Assembly: GCA_022410635.1 (NCBI GenBank)
Contig: JAJVDF010000219.1
Coordinates: 1,089,877 to 1,153,876 of the forward strand
DNA length: 64,000 nucleotides
Source: Tretioscincus oriximinensis
Taxonomy: Eukaryota > Chordata > Lepidosauria > Squamata > Gymnophthalmidae
Direction: 5' to 3'
The notes under the pieces: model-generated
What the model saw: only the letters and a program-made list of their open reading frames with translations
What the model was told of the DNA's origin: nothing
Database searches by the model: none
Position numbers and translations under genes: made by a program
Shown: positions 20,422-31,713 of the stretch, piece by piece
Position numbering within the stretch: the first letter of the stretch is position 1
How the letters are laid out: the number at the start of each line of letters is the position of its first letter

Positions 20422-20879
20422 ACCCAAATGATAAAATTTTGTGACTGGGGAGCTTCCAGAGTCTGGGAATCACCACACAATAGGCCCTACTTTCCTGGAA
20501 TCTCACCCATGACTCCCAAGCATATTTTCAAGGGAAATGTCCCTGGAGTCCTATTCAGTGATCATGTGAGTCTTTTCTACACCCTTGCAATTTCCACACA
20601 TGTACAACTTGCAGGCTTGGTCAGTTCAGATAGGCTGTTCATTGTGGGCTCCCCGTGATCTCTTATCCCTAACAAGACTGAAGACGTGCGTGTACAAAAA
20701 CCTCCAGCCTTGAGAAGCATTTGATAAAAAAAAAAACCACTGGTACTTCATGTCCTACAACTTCCAACCTAGTGGCTATGGCCAGGTTCTTTGGGAATAC
20801 CCAGAACCCAGCAGGCCATTTTTATGTTTCTGTAAGAACTTGTAGAATAGGATCATAAATACGGCAGCCCAAAACCGGG

Positions 20880-21345
20880 ATGGGGGTGGGGTGGGNGTGT
20901 GTGCACGTGAGTGCATACACACAAGCNCACACATACGGACCCTTGTAGTGAGACAGGCAAAACCTCTCTTGCCTGTCTCACCATAAGCGTTGGTGTGTTT
21001 GCGCGCATGTGTGTGCGTAGTTGCTCCAATGCTGGAGGCAGGGTTTCGCGTCAGGCAAAGCGCGCCAACTCGCCTCCAGTGGAGTAAAAACGCCTGGGTT
21101 TGTGACAGGAGAACAGAGCTGTGTTCCTGTCACAAACCCAGGCGTTTTTGTCCGCTGGGGGTGAGTTGGCGCACTTTGCTTGACGTGAAACCCCGCCTCC
21201 AGCATTGGAGCAGCTACGGCACGCTCCGAGGTTCCCTCCAGGACCCCGGAAAGCGTTGCCGAGCTGGAGCCGTCAGCTTTGACGGCTCCTTTTCCTTTAA
21301 AATCCTGCAATTTTACATTCCCTGATGCAGCATCGGGGAATGTAT
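20880..21345. mobile_element. Large nested fold-back element (family F)
   Basis: The centre is a near-perfect inverted repeat of about 90-bp arms (about 21023-21115 and 21124-21218): gcctgggtttgtgacaggag is mirrored by ctgtcacaaacccaggcg, with outer caatgctggaggcagggttt mirrored by accccgcctccagcattgg. A second hairpin pair lies at each side: 'gagacaggcaaaacctctcttgcctgtctc' and 'acattccctgatgcagcatcggggaatgt'. A related copy lies in the reverse order at 43445-44030. Confidence 0.8.
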
Positions 21346-21430
21346 GAATCCGGGATTTTATCTTAACACCTGGAGGTGTTCCAGACTTCAGGAGGCAGTG
21401 GAGGATGCAAGGACTTGGCATGCTCTGGTA

Positions 21431-21655
21431 CATGAGGTCAGGAAGAACTGATACTAACTATTGGGTGTACTATCCACTGGAAGGACAAACTCTGAAACTG
21501 GGAAAGACCTTGATGCTGGAAAAGATGGAAGGCCAATGGAGAAGGCAAGGATGAGATGCATAGAAATGTCATGTAAATAACAAGTGCTAGCTTGTCCGGT
21601 AGTGTGTTATGGTCCATTGGATCACAAAGAGTCAAACACAGCTGAATATCTGATC
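21431..21655 (+). mobile_element. BovB/RTE LINE 3' end
   Basis: The stretch has the features of the BovB 3' region: 'ggaaagaccttgatgctggaaaagatggaaggc', 'agaaggcaaggatgagatgc', 'ggtccattggatcacaaagagtcaaacacagctgaatatctgatcaacaa'. It is 5'-truncated and diverged. BovB is known to be abundant in squamates. Confidence 0.75.
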
Positions 21656-22283
21656 AACAATAACTAGGCTGTTTTATTTGAGTTCTTACAGAGTAAAATT
21701 GAGTTTACTGAGTAAACTTTGCTATTTTGATAGTTTTATTCCTTTTAGTGGAGCTGGTACCACTGACTTAATCTTCAGCTTGGTTGCCACTCTTCATTAC
21801 GACTCTATCACATCAAAGGCAGGACATAATCTGGAACAAGACCCAGAATAGAGTAGATCCTTGAATACTCACATTGTTTTGTTTTTTCTTGGTATCTGTT
21901 GGTATTTGACATGAAAATTTCCACATGAATCCATCTAAATCTTTGTTTATTTATCCTTTTGTATTTCCCCTTTACCACTTCACTGAGATGACATGTGATG
22001 GTAGTTGAAAGCAGGAAGAAGTCTCTGCTTTTAATCTGTGCTCCTGGTGCTAAATGTTTGGGCTGCTGGTTTTCTAACATGATGATTTGGAGACGACGTG
22101 GTTGCAATTTGCTTTTCAAAGCAAAGCAATGTTTTCCTGATACAGCAAATGAGAGACACGGCAATGATATTGATGTGGACAAATAAACAGAAATTGACTC
22201 AAACAAGAGNTTCTGATTATGCACTTACTATGCTAAATCTGAATTAATGTAAATCAATATTTTTTAAAAAATCAGGATTGCTA

Positions 22284-22610
22284 TAGCATGGCAAGTCTGC
22301 AATAAACAGTCCGGGCAGCATTAAAATTAAGACGACACTACAGTGCAGATTTGATGTAGACTTGATGCACATCACAACCATGTTGACTTACATCCAGTCT
22401 ACACATTTATGTAACAATTCAGACAGCACTGTTTCAGGATCAGTGTTCTACTGATCTAGAATTATAGAATCACCAAGTTGGAAGAGACTTCCAAAGTTAT
22501 TGGATCTGATCTCCTGCTCAGTGTTATTTAAAGGAGAATGTACCACCCCCTGTGGCTACTTTAATGGTTGTGTCAAAGAGAAAATTTCAACAGATAATGC
22601 CAACATTATA
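22284..22610. repeat. Second copy of the family-X/CR1 composite
   Basis: It runs parallel to 16625-16960 over the whole length: 'catggcaagtctgcaataaacagtccgggcagcatt', the 'gatccagtctacacattta' core, then the CR1 piece 'agaatcaccaagttggaagagacttcc' and the tail 'gtgtcaa.gagaaaatttcaacagata'. The shared internal junction shows that both copies come from one composite unit. Confidence 0.75.
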
Positions 22611-23292
22611 CACTTCCTGCTATTTTTCTGAGAATCCAAGTATTGTTGAATTTTGTATCGGAGCTCAAAGTTGACCTAACACTGCTTGTTGGATCTGGGT
22701 AGGAAGTACCACTGAATAGCTACCCTTACCACAGAGCTATTCCTTGTGAGTTAGTTTAGAAAAAGATTAACTAGTAACACCTTAATGCAAACTAGCAAAA
22801 GGCACTACAGAGTTAAGAACTAGCAATGAACAAAGCGGATGACTAATAGGCATATGCCGCCTCCTCTTTCTGACCCAAAGGGATGCTGGCTGTTTACTTT
22901 TGGTAGTGTTCATTCTGTTACATTTCCTCCACCACACATGCAAGCCAGTCTCCCTTTCTCACTCCTCCTCATGACCCTGGAAGCCACTGGAATGGAACCT
23001 AGTTTCTTGAAGTGGTTAAGTAAACAGTTGCGTCTGATTCTTCTTAGGATAAGGTTGGTGGGAAAATGAGTGCAGGTTTTGGTGCCAAAGCCATCATGAG
23101 CGTACTGTGCTTTTTTCCCCATATGGGACAACTGAGTCATCCTAGGAAAGAGAAGAACTTGCCATTCTTAAGGATAAAGGAACACAAAATTAAGAGCTTT
23201 CAACACAGGCAAGGGATAGTCCTTGGCTCCTTGCAAGATGAACTATTCCTGAGTTGGGTTACGGAAGAAGGAGGAGGAGGAGGGGTTTAGGA

Positions 23293-23590
23293 ATAATAAT
23301 CTGGTTTTTTAACTGCCTTTCCCACCTGAAGGGACTCAGAGCAACTTACAAGGTTATATTTTACCTGAGAGTTTTCACCTATTCTATCTTCCCCACCACA
23401 TTACGGTGATACCTATTAATCTACACACAATCTTTTTTTTACTTTTGAGCAGCTAGGTTGGCTGAAACTGAGTCCAGTAGATAGTGCTCACCCCTCTCCA
23501 CAGCCAACAGGTGGGCTTCAGACACTCTATCTGTGTTGAAACACCAAGCTCTTAACCTNTTGCATAACCATACCTTAATCAAAGAGACCT
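23293..23590 (-). mobile_element. tRNA-derived SINE, minus orientation, old copy
   Basis: The stretch reads 'cacctgaagggactcagagcaacttacaagg', then 'ttcacctattctatcttccccaccaca', and 'tgctcacccctctccaca' towards a degraded tRNA head. It is the reverse of family 1 with considerable divergence. Confidence 0.7.
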
Positions 23591-23775
23591 TCAAAGGCCA
23601 AACAACAGTTACAAATGTTTGTAATCTTAAGGAACATGTTTTAAGAGATTAAACGTATTAAGAAGCTGTGTGTGACCCTTATGCCACTCAAATCCACTTT
23701 AAAAACGTCCCAGAAATTTCACAAATGTGCCTTCAACAAACTTGCTCAACTTTTGAACCACACTATATCCTATAT

Positions 23776-24082
23776 CAGACATGAATGGCTCAGTCAGCTA
23801 AGTGCTGGTCTTTCATCTGAGAGATCGGATTTTGAGGCCCTGTGTTGGATGTGGAGAGAGGTGAGTACCTTTTACTAGCCTGCAACTCTAGCCAACCCAT
23901 CTTTTCAAAATTAAGAATTGCAAGAAATTGCAACAGACTGCAACTAGATAAATGGGAATCACCTCAGCATGGTGGAAAAAATAGATTGTAAGCCTTTGAG
24001 TGAAAAATAACCTTTTAAGCTGCTTTGAGTCCCTTTGGGTAAGAAAATCGGGGTATAGAAACCCAGTTCTTTTTCTTCTTAA
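23776..24082 (+). mobile_element. tRNA-derived SINE (family 1)
   Basis: The head 'gacatgaatggctcagtcagctaagtgctgg' is followed by the B-box region gagatcggattttgaggcc, then the family body and 'ttaagctgctttgagtccctttgggtaagaaaatcggggtatagaaaccca', ending in a short (TTC)n-like tail. It is about 300 bp and nearly full length. Confidence 0.85.
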
Positions 24083-24343
24083 GCTCCCCAATCTGCAAAG
24101 AAGCATGCACAACTCTCGGGACATTCCACCCCTAGCCACATACCTACTGTGTATTTTATCAGTCATAATGGACCATTATGCTAAATCCATATTCATATAT
24201 CCAGACTTTTCTTGATCTGGGTTAGCAAGTAAAATCCAAATGCAGGTTGGCCCAAAACATTGCTGCTACAATGCAGATTTGACACATTTGATTAGTTCTG
24301 ATTAATATGATCTATAGTATTCTAAACTAGAGGGCCCTTAAGC

Positions 24344-24440
24344 ACTTTCTGCATTAAGCTTTATTTTGGGATATATGTTAGAACAAAGGTCTGCCATTTG
24401 CATGACAGTGTATGTTAGGGTTGATGTACAAGTTAACTAA
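24344..24440. mobile_element. Half of a family-P palindromic MITE
   Basis: The stretch 'attaagctttattttgggatatatgttagaacaaaggtctgccatttgcatgacagtgtatg' matches one arm of 33939-34099. The mirrored arm is missing. Confidence 0.55.
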
Positions 24441-24911
24441 TAAAAATATATTGTGTTACTTTGAGAGCTAACGGATATTTTACAGCACAAAAGTGGAACT
24501 TACTTCTAAGTTTATTGACTTCTTTGGGAATCTTGGGTGTAATTCTCTTTATAAATGTTGCTTTTGTTGTTATAAACCTAAAATAATTAGCACAGGATTC
24601 TGGTGCATCTGGGGATGTATGAATCATTGGCCCAATATGCTGGTTCCAACATCTGCTGCCACTTACCAGTTCTCTGCAGTGGTAAACTTCTGCCTGGATT
24701 ATGAAGCTACAGAGAGAGGATTTCATACAACAATATGTTCCTTTATACAAAATGTACCAGTACATAAGTTAGACATTAAAAGATAGTTTCTGATGGAAAA
24801 TGAAACTGAGGACAGGAGTTTGTATTTATTTATTTATATCCATTTATATTTCTATCCCATCTATACCCAAGGTTCTCAGGCAGCTAACAACTATAAAAAC
24901 CAGAAACATAT

Positions 24912-25200
24912 TAGAACGTAAGAACAAAAGAAGAGCCCATAAGAAGAGCTGAACTGGTCCAGAGGCCATCTAGTCTAGCATTTTGTCTCACACAGTGGCC
25001 CACCAATTGTACCTGGAACCATGTCCTATGAGGAACGGTTAAAAGATCTAGGGATATTTAGTCTGCAAAAGATATACAAAGGTGTGAAAAGTAATTCAGT
25101 CGGGATAGGCCATGGCTCAGATATATTACAAATATATATTCACAAATATTGGATGCTTCAGATGAAGCAACATGTTGAAGATTTAATGAACTGTACCACT
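24912..25200. mobile_element. Two opposed CR1 fragments
   Basis: At 24912-25018 a minus-strand end reads 'agaacgtaagaacaaaagaagagccc...agtggcccaccaattgtacctgg'. At 25021-25200 a plus-strand fragment reads 'cctatgaggaacggttaaaagatctagggatatttagtctgcaaaag', a conserved CR1 3' region stretch. A retroelement tail fragment precedes them at 24822-24900. Confidence 0.75.
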
Positions 25201-25204
25201 CATA

Positions 25205-26060
25205 AACCATAAACCAACTATTTTGCACTAATGATGCGTAAAGTGTGGTTCATGCTGGAAAATTTGTTTGAGTACTTTGTATTTGTATATATTCGTATCA
25301 ATCTAACCAAACCAGTCTCTTGTTCATGAACATGAGCAATTTTTAACAAACAGTTCACGTTCACTNTGGGTTTTGTGAGGCTTGGAAATTGCTGTTGAAA
25401 AAACACACTGAAGATTGGACAAAAGAAGAGACTTTATTGAACAGTTCAACAAAATATAGCAACTTATATACCACCAGAGTACTCTTCCTGGAGAAGGCAT
25501 GACTTGTATACCCAGCGNGATTAGCTAAACAGCCAATCATTGATTTAGAATTTCCCTCTCAAAGTATGAACCTGGNACCCATTTTACCTCCCAATTTATG
25601 ATAGTTAGAGTGCAGAGAAATGGCGGAATAAGCTCTCAGCAGCTTCACAGCTCCCACAGGTTTTTATCTTTTGTGGTAGTCACAGTTCCCCATTCAGACC
25701 TGCTGGGCGTCCCACTTAATTCCAGCAGAAATGTAGTTCACATGACAAACAAGCTATTCCTGACAGTTTTGCTCTTGAAAAGGCTTTTTATATTGTGACA
25801 AAATGTAATTTTCTTTACAAGCACTTTGAACTTGATCATGAAGTCTAAATTATTTGACTAAACGATTTGCTGTGGAGCTGAATAAATTGGCCTTCAGTTT
25901 AATGGGACACTGAACATATAAACATCATTTGTGCATCCCTTTATGTTGGAGAAATATTCACAAGCTCACTACATTAAACAGTGTATCAGAATGAGAAATA
26001 GCTTTAGAGTATATGCTTCCTTCTAACTTCTAGAAAAAACACGGGATAGGTACTAACAAA
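25205..26060. other. Unique stretch, nothing recognised
   Basis: I see no repeat family or coding homology between the CR1 fragments and the inverted repeat at 26064. The short open frames have no recognisable domain. Confidence 0.5.
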
Positions 26061-26063
26061 TAC

Positions 26064-26312
26064 ATAGAAATACCCCCAAACTGTTCCAAAGAGCTCAAAG
26101 CACCTATTATCTAATGAAATAAAAAATCCATCAATTACAGTTTCTCAATCAATGGAGATACAGTCAAACCTACAATAGACAGTGCAATTGTAATTCACAA
26201 TACAAAAAATACAAATCCATTTCATGTTCATATAAGCTATCATTGATGGATTTTTTTATTTCATTAGATAATACGTGTTTTGGGCATTTGGGGGTGTATT
26301 CCTATCCTTCTA
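26064..26312. repeat. Inverted repeat, about 70-bp arms around about 100 bp
   Basis: The left arm (aaatacccccaaact..., tattatctaatgaaataaaa and atccatcaat; about 26065-26137) is mirrored by the right arm (attgatggatttttttattt, cattagataata...gtgttttgggcatttgggggtgtatt; about 26238-26302). It is probably a non-autonomous element or the fold-back end of one. No family was recognised. Confidence 0.7.
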
Positions 26313-26340
26313 ACTTCTGGCAATATATTTTTCTAAGCCC

Positions 26341-26742
26341 TTGCCCAGAAAGCCACTGTTTCAGGAAAATGCCTCAGTTTCAAACAGGCTAAAGATTCAG
26401 TGTCCACCTGCTGCCATTTTTGAACTAACCATCTCTAAGTATAGAAACTCTTTCACCCTAGCTAGATTTAATGTTTTGTCAACTGCTCTGCTGTACAGCA
26501 GATATGAGAGCGTACCTTATAATGAACATCTGCTCCTGTGGGGTAAGAAAAGCAGAAAGAGCCATACATGTTTTCCTGCACTTTATACCAAAACCCAGGA
26601 TGGAACTAATCCACCTCAATTCTTCTGTCTGAAACATCTAGTAGAAGATACAAATGAAGTGCTCACTGTCTTGGTAGCCAAGTACTGTTCTTCTGTAATA
26701 AGGATAAGGAGTCAGTATGTAAACTCTATTAATATATTTTAA
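26341..26742 (+). pseudogene. Non-LTR retrotransposon ORF2 C-terminal fragment
   Basis: The 133-residue open frame contains KYRNSFTLARFNVLSTALLY followed by SRYESVPYNEHLLLWG and, near the end, LTVLVAKYCSSVIRIRSQY. The pattern (R.AFT.ARFN.LPSA...GRY..VPY.ER.CPCG) is the post-reverse-transcriptase region of LINE proteins common in lizards. The Cys residues expected after 'VPY.E' are lost (LLLWG), so it is a decayed copy. The exact LINE clade is uncertain. It lacks a reverse transcriptase and a genuine start. Confidence 0.6.
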
Positions 26743-26920
26743 TATTTTAAAAGCTATTTGGTCTCTTTTTATGCATCCATGATGAAAAATATATTTTTGT
26801 ATTGCTGGTCTTTGACTGTAAAACTAATAAACATCCAGCACTCTTTCTCTTAACTCTATTTATTTGGTTTTTCTATCCTGTGCTGTAAGTGTGGGTCTCA
26901 TGATGATCACAATAATTAGA

Positions 26921-27413
26921 AGAAGGAGAAGAACTGAGTTTTTATACCCCACTTTTCTCACCTGAAGGGACTCAAAGCAGCTTACAAGGGTATTTTTCAC
27001 CTGAAGGCTTAAATTCTATCTTCCCCACCATGCTGTGGTGATTTCAATTCTTGCTTTTGAATAGCTGGGTTGGCTGGAGCTATAGGCTAGTTGAAGAAGA
27101 AGAAGAACTTGGTTCTTATACCCCGCTTTTCTCACCTTGGTTCTTATACCCCGCTTTTTTCAAAGCGGCTTACATGAATATATTTTGCTCGAAGGCTTCC
27201 ATTCTATCTTCCCCACCAGGCTATGGTGGTTCCCATGTATCTACTTGCAGTCAGTTGCAATTTCTTGCAATTCATGCTTTCGAATAACTGGGTTGGCTGG
27301 AGCTACAGGATAGTAGAAGGTGCTCACCCCTCCCCACGTCCGACACAAGGCTTCGAAACCCTATCTCTCAGATGAGAGATCATCTCCTTAGCGACTGGGC
27401 CATTCGTGTCTGC
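26921..27413 (-). mobile_element. Two adjacent tRNA-derived SINEs (family 1), minus orientation
   Basis: A truncated copy (26921-27087) begins with agaaggagaagaac and 'ataccccacttttctcacctgaaggga'. A second copy (27088-27413) runs from (GAA)n to the tRNA head ending 'actgggccattcgtgtctgc'. Inside the second copy the text ggttcttataccccgctttt is duplicated in tandem (about 27112-27155). Confidence 0.85.
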
Positions 27414-27419
27414 TTATTA

Positions 27420-28430
27420 GTAATATTTATCTATGCAAATGTGTTTGTTTTCATAATTGACATCTCATGGAAGCAATTTTCAAAGAAAACTCATCACAAA
27501 AAGACATAGCAATTCTTTTTTTTATTATCCCCTACTTAAAGAACTGCAGTCTAAAGATGGGAAGGGGAATGAAATGAACNTGTTTTCAACCAGCTTATTC
27601 AAGTTAAGGAGTACTGAATATCTTGTCCACAAATAATAGTTTACAAATTTCATAGAAACATAGTCACCCAGTTTCCATGCAGTAAGCTCAATGGCCTGAT
27701 AAAATGGCTACATGTCTCATCAGGTTAATTCAGTGTTAATGGTCCTTTGCTGCTTCTTTCCTCTAAGTAAAATAAGCAGCAGAATACAGTAGTAACAAAG
27801 AGCTGAGATTATACATAGTCGGTGGCAAAAAAATAGTACTAAAGATGAATAATAAATTGGAAAAAAAATTTACATTAATTTATTTAACATTGAAATAATG
27901 TTCGATTGCACTAAATTAATACATCATTCATTGGATAAAGGGTGATACTTATAGTATTATAATACATCCAATAATATTTTCCTTCTACTGTATATAATCT
28001 AAAAGAGGATAAAGTAATTACAAATTNTTAGACACAATGTTATGAATCTTTTAGGTAGACTCTGAAAAACACTTGGTACTTTTTATTATGGGGCTTCTTA
28101 AAACAAAAAAGAAAAATGATGAATAGCATGAGACAACTTCTGCATCCAGACAACTTCTTATTTCACCATTATTTCCCCCTATTGTACAATCAAGGGCTTC
28201 TAAAGTCAGCTTGCATGTACAATTTTTCAGCTCCTTTTACCTATCTTTGAACTTCCGCAGCAGAAAACCCCTACTGTTCTTTGTACAGCCTAGCTTCTTA
28301 GTGGTCAATCCATAATTCAGCCAATAGAAATTTATTTCCTGCAAAGACGGTCCTAACTAAAAGCTTCATGAGAATTCTTGTGTTTCTTCCCAGGTGGGAC
28401 CATCAAAACATCTTGCCACAGAGAAAGCAG
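27420..28430. other. Unique AT-rich stretch, nothing recognised
   Basis: I see no recognisable repeat, ORF or RNA signal in this roughly 1 kb. Confidence 0.5.
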
Positions 28431-28447
28431 CATTTTGAGAGTTCTTT

Positions 28448-28699
28448 AAAGGAGGTAGTAGCACTTTGAGACTAACTTGAGAAAAGTGGGTGGCACCTCT
28501 ACTTCACGTCTGCAAAAGCTTATGCCACCCACTTTTCTCAAGTTAGTCTCAAAGTGCTACTACCTCCTTTGCTGGACTTTCTCCTAGACTAACACGGCTA
28601 TTTCTCTGAAACTGAGAGTTCTTCTCAAAGTGCTACTACCTCCTTTGCTGGACTTTCTCCTAGACTAACACGGCTATTTCTCTGAAACTGAGAGTTCTT
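28448..28699. repeat. 48-bp perfect inverted repeat followed by an exact 76-bp tandem duplication
   Basis: The arm at 28448-28495 (aaaggaggtagtagcacttt...gggtggca) is the exact reverse complement of 28523-28570. The unit ctcaaagtgctactacctcc...gaaactgagagttctt is repeated twice without change at 28548-28623 and 28624-28699. It contains agactaacacggctatttctc, a tail motif common in reptile retroelement 3' ends (recalled). Both structures look recent. Confidence 0.92.
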
Positions 28700-28813
28700 T
28701 AGAGAGCTAATAAAAAAGCATCACTGCAGGTCATTTGAACACTGTCATGATGCTGTAGATAGCAAAACATAACAAATAAGCCTTTATGATGTTACCATGG
28801 CTCTCAGTAACGC

Positions 28814-29237
28814 TGNGTGCACACAATGACTTAAAACCCTATAAAGCTATATTCCAGAATATAGCAATTGCGTCTCTGTGCACACCAAACCTGAATATTC
28901 TGTGACCAGCGCCCCAATTCCGTAATATGACTCACTAATCTCGAGGTAGTGCAGTCCGAGAATTTTTGCAACTGCCCCTAGAAACTACTGCTGCGTTCTC
29001 GCTTGTTTTAACCTCTCGCGTCTAATTTGTGCATATGCATACGGTTGGGAGAGGATGGGGGTAGGCTGCGAGAAGACGCTGGTTCTCAGGAACGATGCCT
29101 CAATATCCCAGCAATAGTTTATTCCAGGAAAAATGGCATTAATTGCGGGACAGCCAAAAAATGCTTAACCCATGTGCAGGACTCATCTCCATCTCGCTCC
29201 AATCGAGGTAGAAATATGCTGTGTATGCNCAGCCTAA
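28814..29237. mobile_element. Non-autonomous DNA transposon, family H
   Basis: The ends are inverted (gctgngtgcacacaatg, and right end 'ctgtgtatgcncagcc'). The subterminal text 'ctataaagctatattccagaatatagcaat' recurs at 32560-32630 and 46085-46130. The interior is GC-richer with no transposase. The exact ends and target duplication are unclear. Confidence 0.65.
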
Positions 29238-29267
29238 GTGTTGCTTGGATGCAACCAGAGGCAGAAT

Positions 29268-29462
29268 CAAGAAAATCCACCCTAGTGGTGATTTACACCC
29301 TTGGCATCCATGAACTTGTCTAATCCTGTCTTAAAGCTCTCCAGCCTGCTAGGTACTACGACCTCTTCCACAGACCTCTGGGAGAAAAAAAANCCCTTTC
29401 TCTTATCTATCTAAACTTTTCTGCTCTTCAGTTTCAAAGAATGCCCTTTTGTTCTAAGAAGG
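29268..29462 (-). mobile_element. CR1 LINE fragment, minus orientation
   Basis: The stretch 'tgatttacacccttggcatccatgaacttgtctaatcctgtcttaaagctctccagcct' continues with 'tttcaaagaatgcccttttgttcta'. It is the same family as 9364-9770. Confidence 0.78.
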
Positions 29463-29464
29463 GG

Positions 29465-30635
29465 AATTTCTTTTCTGTGTGTGGAGAAAGGCAAAGATCA
29501 CTGAAATTAGATTTTTAGAGATTTTAATACAAAGCACAGTAATCTGGATGCAATCTATATCTACTTCTTCAGGTGCAATTAAGACCCTCTGACAGCCTAG
29601 TGTCTTCAAAGTTTAAGAAGGATAAGGATTAGAATTTCAGATTTTCACTCTGACATTCGGAACTTCTCGTTTAACAAGCTGAATCTCGTGCTGTTTTGCG
29701 ATCAGAACATCAGCATACTAGACCTTCTACAGATGTGCTGAACAAGCTCATGAACTATTAATATGCAGAGATAATTTTGATCCCAAAGTGATTTGTATAT
29801 GAATGGGNATACACTGCTCTTAACTGGCTAGGGAACAAGCTAAATGAATCTTAAGAATTTATTGTCTGAACTCTTTCTAATGTGGTTGGCAAAGCCAGGA
29901 GTATCTAGTTGCTCTAAAGGATCAGAAATGAAACCTGATGGACACAAGGATGACCAGTTCTTCTGAACTCCTNCCCTCATTTCAACTGGATGCCTAGAAT
30001 GGAAAATCCAGTTATATTAGCTTTGGCTGGAACATCATGTTATTTTGGGAAACTTTATAAACAGCCAAATGTGTGTATGTGCACACGTATGCGTGCTTCT
30101 CACAAGTCTTCATTTGTCCAGAAAACAACTTTTATGAAGATTTAAACTGTTTTTGAAAATAGCAATTCTACCATTGTGAAGTGGCATGATTTCTTCTGCT
30201 GCTTTTAAGATTTTGTAAGGAGATGTACAGAATACTACATTGGGTCAAGTTTTNGGAACTAACAATATTCTCCAATACCATAATAATATGCATTAAGAAG
30301 ACCCATGCTTCTTGACTAGTCCAGTGTCCTGCATTATATTATGCATTACTTTGGAGCATTTCCAACAAGAAAGCAGCAAAGGCTTTATTCACACACTCAA
30401 GTCACTGCAACTGGCAAGTTGAGACATCCTTTCTCTACCTCTAACTGCATTAGGATACCATTTTTTTCTTGTAAATCTAAAGAACTCCATTGCTATAAAT
30501 ACCAAGCACTGTCGAATCTACCTGAAAAATTCATTATGTTGTGCATCTAAATATCCCATTTTAGGATTTTTTTTAAAATTCCCTTTCCATTTGCATAGAA
30601 GGAAAATATTATTGGACATATTGTAACTATGTAAG
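29465..30635. other. Unique stretch, nothing recognised
   Basis: I see no repeat family except possible CR1 scraps near 30300-30335. No coding or RNA signal is supported. Confidence 0.45.
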
Positions 30636-30644
30636 TGTAACACA

Positions 30645-30860
30645 GCATCCATTCTAGTACTCATTGATACACATGATCTTTATGAATTTGTCCAATCCTT
30701 TTTTAAAGCTAGCAAGGCTAGTAGCTATCACTTTCTTTTCTAAAAGTAAATTCTGTANACTGAGGACCCTATCTGTGTTAACAAATACTTCCCCTTGAAT
30801 GTCCTAACTTTGCTGCCAATCAGCTCAAAAGAGTACCCTTTGGCTCTAATATAAAGGTCC
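30645..30860 (-). mobile_element. CR1 LINE fragment, minus orientation
   Basis: The stretch 'catccattctagtactcattgatacacatgatctttatgaatttgtccaatcc' continues through 'gtaaattctgtanactgaggaccctatctgtgttaacaaatacttcccc'. It is a typical minus-strand CR1 end, truncated at both sides. Confidence 0.75.
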
Positions 30861-30876
30861 ACCATTTGCACTGTAT

Positions 30877-31188
30877 AGAAGAAGAAGAAGAACTTGGTTC
30901 TTATACCCCGCTTTTCTCACCTTTCAAAGGGACTCAAAGCGGCTTACAAGGATATATTTTGCCCGAAGGCTCACATTCTATCTTCCCCACCAGATTCTGG
31001 TGGTTCCCATGTATCTACTTGCAGTCAGTTGCAATTTCTTGCAATTCTTGCTTTCGAATAGCTGGGTTGGCTAGAGCTACAGGCTAGTGGAAGGTGCTCA
31101 CCCCTCCCCACATCCGACTCAGGGCTTCGAAACCCNATCTCCCAGACGAGAGACGAATTNCTAATCGACTGAGCTATCCATGCCTGCT
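30877..31188 (-). mobile_element. tRNA-derived SINE (family 1), minus orientation, full length
   Basis: It starts with (GAA)4 and 'cttggttcttataccccgcttttctcacc', passes 'aagcggcttacaagg', 'cattctatcttccccaccag', 'gcaatttcttgcaattcttgc' and 'ggcttcgaaaccc' (B box), and ends 'gactgagctatccatgcctgct', the tRNA-like head. It is well preserved. Confidence 0.92.
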
Positions 31189-31194
31189 ATGTAT

Positions 31195-31404
31195 AGATAA
31201 ACATAAGCAAAAACATAATAAACATTCACATTCATGTTCATAACCACAACAAGAATAAGAACAACAAGAACNACAATAGCAACAATAACAAGAACAAAAA
31301 CAAGAACAATAAATAACATTAACATTAACATTAACATCAATATCATTATCATTATCATTATCATCATTATCGTTACTATTATTATTATTATTATTATTAT
31401 TATT

Positions 31405-31487
<83 letters not shown>

Positions 31488-31488
31488 G
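31195..31488. repeat. Compound graded microsatellite
   Basis: Directly after the SINE head the sequence shifts gradually from (AAC/AAG)n-like to (AACATT)n, (ATCATT)n, about 30 bp of (ATT)n and about 84 bp of pure (ATC)n ending near 31488. The long poly-Asp/Met/Ile frames predicted here are artefacts of the repeat. Confidence 0.95.
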
Positions 31489-31713
31489 ATCTAAAAAGTA
31501 ATCTCTATCCATTTTTTCCATCCCATACATGACTTCTGTTATATATTTTTAATTATTATTCTATTTTATAACAAAACAAATAAACACCAAAATATGAAAA
31601 CATCGTACAACAGAAAAAACCCCAAACAAAAACACACATTTCATACCCCACAATCCTATTCTCATGCAGAGTCAGTAAATCCAGTTCTTATATGGTTATA
31701 GGTATTTCACTAT

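Noticed and set aside
31174..31530. Poly-Asp, poly-Met and poly-Ile open frames
   Set aside because: They are translations of the (ATC)n/(ATT)n microsatellite.
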